This document shows, piece by piece, positions 53,146 to 58,956 of a stretch of 58,956 nt of DNA. The stretch's first letter is position 1; each line of letters starts with the position of its first letter. A program made the translations under genes and the position numbers. The DNA comes from Candidatus Sericytochromatia bacterium. Lineage in GTDB: Bacteria; Cyanobacteriota; Sericytochromatia; S15B-MN24; JAQBPE01. The notes below the pieces were generated by a model. That model worked only from the letters and a program-made list of their open reading frames with translations. It was not told the origin of the DNA and searched no databases. The stretch spans positions 1-58,956 of the forward strand of contig JAYKJB010000075.1 in the NCBI GenBank assembly GCA_035285325.1. Direction: 5' to 3'.

Positions 53146-56100
53146 GTGCCATCGCCGTCTGCACCCCCGACCCTGCCCGCCGGTTTCGTGCGCCGCGCCC
53201 TCGGACATCCCGGGACGCCGCCGGCTTGCGTCGTGGTGACGGCAGGACCCGGCTTCGGCAAGAGTTTTGCGCTGCACGAATTGCGCCTGCGCCTCGACGC
53301 CTCAGGCCCCCTCCTGTGGCTCACGCTGCAACCAGGCGACGCCTCGACCGGCCGCTTCTTCCGACGCCTGCTGGCAGCCCTGGAGCACACGATTCCCGGC
53401 CTGTCTGCGGCGGTCTTCGTGCCTCCCGAGGAAGGCCCTGAAGCGGCTCAGGCAGCCTGGCGCGCGCTGTTCGAGGCGCTGGACTCCTACGGCGCCCCAT
53501 CCTTCAGCTGGATCTTCGATGACGTCCACCTGGCCTTGGGAGCGGGGGGGCATTGGTTGAAAGCCCTGGGACCTTGGCTGGGGCATCTGAGGCCCGAACA
53601 ACGCCTCGTGCTCGCCTCCCGGCAGCGACTGCCCCTGCCCCTGCGTCGTCTGGTGGCCGGCGGCCTGGCCTGGGACATCGGACAAGCGGAGCTGGCTTTC
53701 TCGTTGCCGGAGGCAGAGGCCCTGCTGGAAGCACGCTCACTGCCAGTTCCGTTGGACCTGGCCGCGCGGGTGACGGCGTGTGCCGGCTGGCCGCTGGGGC
53801 TGGCCTGGGGGGCGACGCGCGCCCCCGGGCCGCTCGCCCGCAGCTGGCAGGGGGCCGTCCGCGAGGTGGTGGAGGAGGTCCTCGATCAGCAAGACGAGGC
53901 CGGACGGCAGCTGTTGCTGGGTCTCGCCCTGCTGGGGGAATTCGACGCGGCGCTGGTTCAGGAGGTCCTGACGGCGCCGCAGGCGGAACAGGCCCTGGCG
54001 GTCTTGCAGGACCAGCACCTGGTGGAACCCGGTGACGTGGGGCTGCGGCTGGCGCCCCATCTGCTCCAGGGGCTGCGGGACGCCAGCCGCCAGGCCTGGG
54101 AAGCGTCTCGCCGCCAGGCCATCCACCGGATGGCCGCGGGGCGTCTGGCGGTGGCCCAACGCCCGGAGCAAGCGCTGGAACAAGCCTGGCTGGGCGGTGA
54201 CTGGGACCAGGTGGCCGAGCTGGCCGCAGTGGTGTTTCCGCGCTGGCGCTTCGACCAGCGCCAGGCGGCGATCGCCGAGGTGATCGAAGCGGTGCCGGAG
54301 GATGTCCAGGCCAGGAGCCCTTTCTGGTCGCTGTGGGAGGGTCACCTGGCCAGCTGGAGCGGCCTGCACGCCGAAGCCACCATCCTGTATCAGGAGGCCG
54401 CCCGCCTGTACACCCAGCAGGAAGACGCGGCGGGACACTTCAAGGCGCTCTATCGCTGCCTGTACGTGGCCCTGATCCAGCAGGACCACAGCCAGATCGC
54501 CACGCTGCGCGCGGCGGCCGCGCCCCTTCTATCTTCGGCCAGCTCGGAAGATCGGGCGGACTGGGCCCTGGCGGAGGCCTACTGCGCGGAACAGGCTGGC
54601 GACATGGCGGCCATGCGCGAGCACAACCTGGCCGTGCTGGAGGTGGCGATCGCCGGCTCGCGCGAGGTGGCGGCCAGCCAGGCGATCGCCCTGATCAACC
54701 TGCACACCCACGCCCTGCACGCGGGCGCCCTCCAGGAGGCGACCAGATGGATCCAGCAGGCCCGCGCGGTGGCGGACACCTGGTCGCTGACCTCTTACGG
54801 CACCTATGCGGTCATCCTGGAGGCCCACCTGGCGCTCTGGCAGGGTCAGCTCGAAGCAGCGGGCGTGGCCTTCCGGGCGCTGCCGGCCGACTGGCCCGCC
54901 CGACTGGACTGGCACGACCGCGCCTGCGCCCACGTGATGCAGGCCGCCTGGCACCAGGCAGAGGGGGCCTACGACGCGGCCGAGGCGGCGGTGGCCGAGG
55001 CCCGCGCCCTGTTCGCGGCCGCGGGCTTCGCCCAGGGGCTCAAGCTGGTGGCCGAGCGCGAGGCCTGGCTGGCGATCGCCCGTCGCCAACCCGAGCGGGC
55101 GCTGGCCATCATCGAACCGGCCCTCGACGACGCGCCGAGCCTGTACGAGGCCGCCCTGCACCTGCCGCGCTGCCGCGCCTGGATCATGCAGGGCGAGGCC
55201 GCCCGGGCCCTGCCCGTGCTCGCCAGCGTGGAGATGGCCTTCACGCGTCTGGGAGCCGGCCTGCATGCCGCGCGGGCAGGCCTGCACCGCGCCCTGGCCG
55301 AGCAGCAAGCGGGCAAACGCCTCGCCGCGGAGGCGCGCCTGGAAACGGTTCGGGCGCGCATCACGGAGGCCGGTTGGGACTTCTTGCTGCACGAGGACCA
55401 GGCCCTCTGGCAAGCGCTGGGGGAGCAAGCGCAGCCGGCCGAGGCAACCCAGGAAGGGCTGGAAATCCGCCTGTTGGGTTCCTTCGAGGTGCGCCGAGGC
55501 GGGGTGCGGGTCGACCAGTGGGCGCGTCGCCGCCCCCAGATCCTGCTGGCGGCCCTGGTGCTGTATCCGCACGGGCTGAACCTGGCCGAACTGGCCGACG
55601 TGCTCGGTGAAGCCGGGGCCGAGAGCAAGTGGCGTGTCACGGTGTCGTACCTGCGTCAGGCGTTGGAGCCTGGGCTGGCCAAAGGGCGCGCCTCCCACTA
55701 CGTGCGCATGGTGCATGACCGCTACCAGCTGGACCCGGACGGCCTGAGCCGGGTGGACGTGCGGCAGTTCGAAACGGCGATCGCCCGGGCCCGCCACGCC
55801 CGCGCCCAGGACCCGGCCACGGCGGCCCAGCACTACGCGACGGCCCTGCAGCACCACAGCGGCGAGTTGCTGGCCGACCCCTTCTTCGCGCGCTACTTCG
55901 AGGCGGCCCGGGAAGCCCTGCGCTTGCAAGCGGTGGAGGCGCACCTGTGGTTGCTGGACTGGTGTCTGGATCGGGGCGAGCAAGCGGGAGCCGAGACCCA
56001 CCTGCGCGAGGTGATGGCGCTGGCCGCCGCCGAGGAGAGCGTCGCGCTCGCCGCCCAGCAGTACTGGCGGCGCGTGGGGGATCCCACCCGCGCCGCCCAG

Positions 56101-56208
56101 GTCTACTGGGACCACCGACGCGCCCGCCAGATGCGCTTCGGCCTGCCTCCCTGCGAGGCGGTCGAGGCTGCCCATCGCCAACCGCAAGCAACCGCGGCGA
56201 AACGCTGA
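53146..56208 (+). CDS. STAND ATPase / SARP-type transcriptional regulator with TPR-like middle
   Basis: A 1020-residue MalT-like signal-transduction ATPase. Walker A G34-P-G-F-G-K-S (TAGPGFGKSFAL) and Walker B SWIFDDVHLA with D125-D126 begin the chain. The middle (about 330-760) is a helical repeat region of TPR type (AAEAAVAEARALFAAAGFAQG and similar). Unlike MalT, which ends in a LuxR helix-turn-helix, the C-terminus is a winged helix (LEIRLLGSFEVRRGGVRVDQW to YRQALEPG..., residues about 770-865) followed by a BTAD domain (about 867-1000), the arrangement of SARP regulators. Start GTG 53146. Target genes unknown. Confidence 0.88.
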   Translation: MPSPSAPPTLPAGFVRRALGHPGTPPACVVVTAGPGFGKSFALHELRLRLDASGPLLWLTLQPGDASTGRFFRRLLAALEHTIPGLSAAVFVPPEEGPEAAQAAWRALFEALDSYGAPSFSWIFDDVHLALGAGGHWLKALGPWLGHLRPEQRLVLASRQRLPLPLRRLVAGGLAWDIGQAELAFSLPEAEALLEARSLPVPLDLAARVTACAGWPLGLAWGATRAPGPLARSWQGAVREVVEEVLDQQDEAGRQLLLGLALLGEFDAALVQEVLTAPQAEQALAVLQDQHLVEPGDVGLRLAPHLLQGLRDASRQAWEASRRQAIHRMAAGRLAVAQRPEQALEQAWLGGDWDQVAELAAVVFPRWRFDQRQAAIAEVIEAVPEDVQARSPFWSLWEGHLASWSGLHAEATILYQEAARLYTQQEDAAGHFKALYRCLYVALIQQDHSQIATLRAAAAPLLSSASSEDRADWALAEAYCAEQAGDMAAMREHNLAVLEVAIAGSREVAASQAIALINLHTHALHAGALQEATRWIQQARAVADTWSLTSYGTYAVILEAHLALWQGQLEAAGVAFRALPADWPARLDWHDRACAHVMQAAWHQAEGAYDAAEAAVAEARALFAAAGFAQGLKLVAEREAWLAIARRQPERALAIIEPALDDAPSLYEAALHLPRCRAWIMQGEAARALPVLASVEMAFTRLGAGLHAARAGLHRALAEQQAGKRLAAEARLETVRARITEAGWDFLLHEDQALWQALGEQAQPAEATQEGLEIRLLGSFEVRRGGVRVDQWARRRPQILLAALVLYPHGLNLAELADVLGEAGAESKWRVTVSYLRQALEPGLAKGRASHYVRMVHDRYQLDPDGLSRVDVRQFETAIARARHARAQDPATAAQHYATALQHHSGELLADPFFARYFEAAREALRLQAVEAHLWLLDWCLDRGEQAGAETHLREVMALAAAEESVALAAQQYWRRVGDPTRAAQVYWDHRRARQMRFGLPPCEAVEAAHRQPQATAAKR

Positions 56209-56362
56209 ATCAATTCGGCCTGCCGCCATTCCGCGCGGCAGTCGGGCACTAGCAGGCTCGCCAGCCCCGGACACCGTCGCTTGAAGCCGAAGGCCCAGAG
56301 GGGCCGGCGGTGGCGCGGCGCCCCTGGGCAAGAGCGGGTTCCCGGCGGTCAGGTCCGCGCGG

Positions 56363-57505
56363 TCAGAGCTTCTCGGCGCGGATCGCGGCCTTGATCGCCT
56401 CGATGCGCTTGCGGGTGGGGGGGTAACCGTTGTCGAGGTAGATCTTGTCGGCCATCGGCTTGGGGTCGAGCTTGTTGAGGAATTCGGCACCCGCCTGCGG
56501 ATCGAAGCCGGCCCGCGCGGCAAAGCGGACTCCATCGCGGTCGGCGCGCGTTTCCTGGATGCGACGCAGGATGATCTGCTCCTGTTTGACCGCCTCTTCG
56601 ACCCGGTCGCGCACGCTCTTCGGCACGCCCTCGCGACGGGCCCGCTCCTGCCAGTTCTGGAAGCGCTTCAGCGACAGGCGCGCCGCCGCGGCATCCCCGT
56701 GCACCTCGTGAGCCAGCTCGTGCCCCATGATGAAGGCCAGCTCGTCGTCGGTCTTGGCCAGCTTGAGGATCGAGTCGTGGACGCCGAACTGGCCACCGCC
56801 GGCCGAGAAGGCGTTGGGGGTCTGGCGCTGGAAGACGGTGTTCTCCAGCTTGTAGGGGCGCTCAGGCGCGACCTTGGCCAGACGGTCCATGATCGCCTGC
56901 ACCCGGGCATGATCGATGCCGGTCTGCTTGGAGACCCAGACCACGTCGCTGTAGCGGAAACGGCGCGTCTTCTGGAAGTTGGTGAGCAGTTCCGGCGCGT
57001 TTTCGAGCGTCGCCCAGACCTTGGTCATCACCTTGTAAGCTTCGATCAGCTGCTTGCCCTCGGTTGCGGCCGTGACCGCCGGGGTGGGCGAGGTCAGCAC
57101 CTGGGCCGCATCCTTGCGCAGCAACCGACCGATCGCCTTGCGGGTTTCCGCCTCGGGCGGCGTCTGGATGGTCTTCTCGATGCCGGCCAGCTGGCGCATC
57201 CAGTCGCTCTTGCCACGCGACCTGGAGAGCGTGTCGGCCAGCGCCCGCTCGGCCGGCGTGAGTTGCTTGGCCGTCTTGGTGATGGCCTGCTGGCGCACGA
57301 GCGAGGCCCGCTCCAGCATCGAGAGCGTCTTGACCTGCCCCTTCACGGCATTCGGCAGAGCATCCTGACCGAACGCCTCGCGGATCAGGCCCACCTCGGC
57401 CCGGGCCCCGGCCGTGACGCGCATCAGGTCTTTCTCGGCGCGGGCTTGCTGGTTGTGGAAGGCCAGGCGGGCAATCTTGGCCACACGATGCTTCACTGCG
57501 TTCAT
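56363..57505 (-). CDS. M48-family metallopeptidase
   Basis: Zinc peptidase of the M48 (HtpX/Ste24) clan. The catalytic motif is HELAHEVHGD (H-E-x-x-H), and the third ligand Glu lies in ETRADRDGVRFA. Unlike HtpX and BepA it has neither signal peptide nor membrane helices; the first 200 residues are basic and helical (MNAVKHRVAKIARLAFHNQQ), of unknown fold. ATG 57505 has GAGGAG; an upstream ATG at 57529 is less well placed. It lies next to the LmeA-like gene at 57634, and the two may be functionally linked, but they are separated by 128 nt with a likely promoter. Confidence 0.87.
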   Translation of the reverse strand: MNAVKHRVAKIARLAFHNQQARAEKDLMRVTAGARAEVGLIREAFGQDALPNAVKGQVKTLSMLERASLVRQQAITKTAKQLTPAERALADTLSRSRGKSDWMRQLAGIEKTIQTPPEAETRKAIGRLLRKDAAQVLTSPTPAVTAATEGKQLIEAYKVMTKVWATLENAPELLTNFQKTRRFRYSDVVWVSKQTGIDHARVQAIMDRLAKVAPERPYKLENTVFQRQTPNAFSAGGGQFGVHDSILKLAKTDDELAFIMGHELAHEVHGDAAAARLSLKRFQNWQERARREGVPKSVRDRVEEAVKQEQIILRRIQETRADRDGVRFAARAGFDPQAGAEFLNKLDPKPMADKIYLDNGYPPTRKRIEAIKAAIRAEKL

Positions 57506-57601
57506 GGTTGGACTCCTCTCACACACCACCGCCAGCCCCGCTGGCTCACGAGAGGGTTGTGCCTGGAACCGGTTTCACTCGGGTTACGCCAGACCGTCCA
57601 A

Positions 57602-57620
57602 ATGGTTAATATATGGTTAA
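57602..57620. repeat. Direct repeat ATGGTTAA-TAT-ATGGTTAA
   Basis: Two identical 8-bp copies (57602-57609, 57613-57620), 11 bp apart, in the AT-rich stretch upstream of the leftward M48 peptidase gene. One helical turn apart suggests side-by-side binding of a regulator, or it may be part of the promoter. Confidence 0.4.
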
Positions 57621-57633
57621 TTTAGCGGAGAGT

Positions 57634-58908
57634 TCAGTAGTCGATCACCAGGCGCCCCCGGTCCTCGCGCATCCCGCGCGGACGAGGCGCCTGCAAGCCC
57701 GCCAGCTTGCTCAGATCGAGGATCACGCCGTCCCCCGCCGCGCGGGCCCCGGGCAGATCGAGCAAGGCCTGGCGCAACGCGCCGGACAGCATGTCGTGCT
57801 CGTCGGGCGTGAGTTTCAACTGGCCCTCCGGCGTGAGCGAGAAGGCGATCTTCGCGCAAACCGGCACACCCAGATCTTCGGCGCCCCGGGTTTCGGCCAC
57901 GCCCCGCACGAAGCCAGCCGCGCCCCCGAGCATCAGGCCGAACAGCCCCCCGATGGCGCCGGCCGAGACCCGGTAGCGGCCCTCCAGTTCCAGCACCTGC
58001 CCCTTGAAGCGCGCCGACTTGACGCTGAACTCGGGCACGCGCTGGGCGATCGCCGTGGCGACCGAGGACTCCGTGACCACCAGGCTGCCTTTCTCCACGT
58101 GCAGTTTCACCCCGCGCGGAATGTCGTTCAGGAAGATCGGGTAGTTGGCGTCGGTGCCGTTCTCGACAAAGGCCTTGGCGTCTTTCAGATTGCCGTCCGG
58201 AATCGACAGCTCGCCGCGGGCTTCGACCTCAACCCAGTTGGCCGCACCGCGCCGCGGCGCGCGGGGCGGGATGCTGGCACCATCCTCGGCAAAGCGCATG
58301 ACCAGGCGCCCCTCCTGCACCTTCACCGCTTGCAAGGCGGCCGTCACCGTCGGCAGCTGACGGGTATCGACCAGCAAGGCGCCGTCGGGGGAGCGACGCG
58401 CCCCCGGGACGGCGGCGGCCATCTCGGCCAGCAGATCGCGTCCGAGCAAGCCCAGCGCCCCCCGATGCAGCAACGACAGCTGCGGTTCGACCCGCAGGGT
58501 CTGGGCGTCATGGCGCTTGAGGCGAAAATCCAGCGAAATCGGCCAGGGCACGCCCAGCCGGTCCAGGCGGGCAGCGACGCGCACGCGCCCATCTTTCAGG
58601 AAACGCACCTGCGGATCGCTCAGCCCCTGCTGCGCCAGCGCCACGCCCCCGAGCTGACGCACGATCGTGGTGGCCTCCTGCTCACGCACCCGCACTTCGC
58701 CGCTGTGGATGCGCACCGCGTACGAGCCCCAGTCGAGCGGCTTGAGCGGATCCGCCGGCGTGAGGTCGGTCAGGGTGGCGTCCAGATGCACCACATCCGC
58801 GCCCCAGCTTCCGTCCGGCGAGGCGACCCAGCCGCCCTGGGTGACCACGTGGGCCTGGTTGGTGGCCCGCGGATCCAGCGGCGGCTGATTGGGACGAATA
58901 TCCGGCAT
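57634..58908 (-). CDS. Duplicated LmeA/DUF2993-like lipid-binding protein (tentative)
   Basis: About 424 residues without an obvious signal peptide. The chain shows two similar halves: each has a V-x-x-x-E-G-x-L-V-x-x strand pair and a segment ending in DL/DT-x-K/Q-L-P. Compare GALLVDTRQLPTVTAALQAV + VQEGRLVMRF with DGVILDLSKLAGLQAPRP + REDRGRLVIDY. Long amphipathic strands with few charges facing one side are typical of BPI-like or LmeA (DUF2993) tubular lipid-binding folds. I could not confirm the family. Start ATG 58908 follows GAGG; ATG 58920 is in frame but lacks a site. Confidence 0.5.
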   Translation of the reverse strand: MPDIRPNQPPLDPRATNQAHVVTQGGWVASPDGSWGADVVHLDATLTDLTPADPLKPLDWGSYAVRIHSGEVRVREQEATTIVRQLGGVALAQQGLSDPQVRFLKDGRVRVAARLDRLGVPWPISLDFRLKRHDAQTLRVEPQLSLLHRGALGLLGRDLLAEMAAAVPGARRSPDGALLVDTRQLPTVTAALQAVKVQEGRLVMRFAEDGASIPPRAPRRGAANWVEVEARGELSIPDGNLKDAKAFVENGTDANYPIFLNDIPRGVKLHVEKGSLVVTESSVATAIAQRVPEFSVKSARFKGQVLELEGRYRVSAGAIGGLFGLMLGGAAGFVRGVAETRGAEDLGVPVCAKIAFSLTPEGQLKLTPDEHDMLSGALRQALLDLPGARAAGDGVILDLSKLAGLQAPRPRGMREDRGRLVIDY

Positions 58909-58956
58909 CCAGAACCTCATCGACGGGCAAGAAGATAATCGTCATGTTCCACCGCT

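Noticed and set aside
56280-56335. A GC-rich imperfect hairpin between the STAND regulator and the M48 gene
   Set aside because: About 11 of 13 pairs can form but there are mismatches and no T tract on either strand, so I do not call it a terminator.
54529-56535. A 668-codon minus-strand open frame
   Set aside because: Antisense to the STAND/SARP regulator, whose Walker and winged-helix motifs are clear.

Overview
The window looks like chromosomal DNA from a GC-rich, Gram-negative-type bacterium. I estimate GC in the high sixties percent by eye. Outer-membrane beta-barrel proteins, lipoproteins with clear lipoboxes, a type IV pilus retraction ATPase and many secreted proteins all fit a two-membrane cell. 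The octamer GCGATCGC (the HIP1 palindrome typical of Cyanobacteria) occurs about 29 times by hand count, where I would expect two or three from base composition. There are no photosynthesis genes. Together this suggests a non-photosynthetic relative of Cyanobacteria (Sericytochromatia or Melainabacteria type). That assignment is inference.

Layout. 1-6553: a partial RQC-like winged-helix protein, a small secreted/nuclease operon, a polytopic membrane protein, a flavoprotein reductase homologue that has lost its redox cysteines, and a DUF3047 lipoprotein. 6624-17886: a PLP decarboxylase, then two large paralogous proteins (metallopeptidase + TolB-like propeller + Omp85-like barrel) on either side of a MASE1 sensor histidine kinase, then a small exported protein. 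18020-22133: a probable phnD-nagB-hypothetical operon and a CASTOR/POLLUX-type channel. 22258-30409: mltG, a substrate-binding/permease fusion, surE, a two-catalytic-domain peptidoglycan hydrolase, a CorC/hemolysin-type CBS protein, and pilT with a small partner gene.

30532-40257 is a long minus-strand cell-shape and division cluster, in transcription order maf-radC-mreB-mreC-mreD-mrdA-minC-minD-minE-rodA. It combines the elongasome (MreBCD, PBP2, RodA) with the MinCDE division-site system. MinE carries a long acidic C-terminal extension. 40457-43074 holds an LRV-repeat protein, a degenerate DUF2064 protein and a small PH-like membrane protein. At 43090-43345 there is a complete non-coding RNA gene (promoter, about 178-nt structured RNA, terminator) whose shape is that of 6S RNA. 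The tsaE-tsaB-rimI operon follows.

45334-52503 is a run of exported proteins: two subtilisin-like lipoproteins, a 5'-nucleotidase, and a protein with two degenerate PAP2/vanadium-haloperoxidase-like units. The right end carries a Fur-family repressor, a 1020-residue STAND ATPase/SARP regulator, a cytoplasmic M48 peptidase and a duplicated LmeA-like protein. I see no CRISPR array, tRNA, rRNA, transposase or integrase. Apart from the stretch holding the ncRNA gene, no gap between genes exceeds 300 bases.
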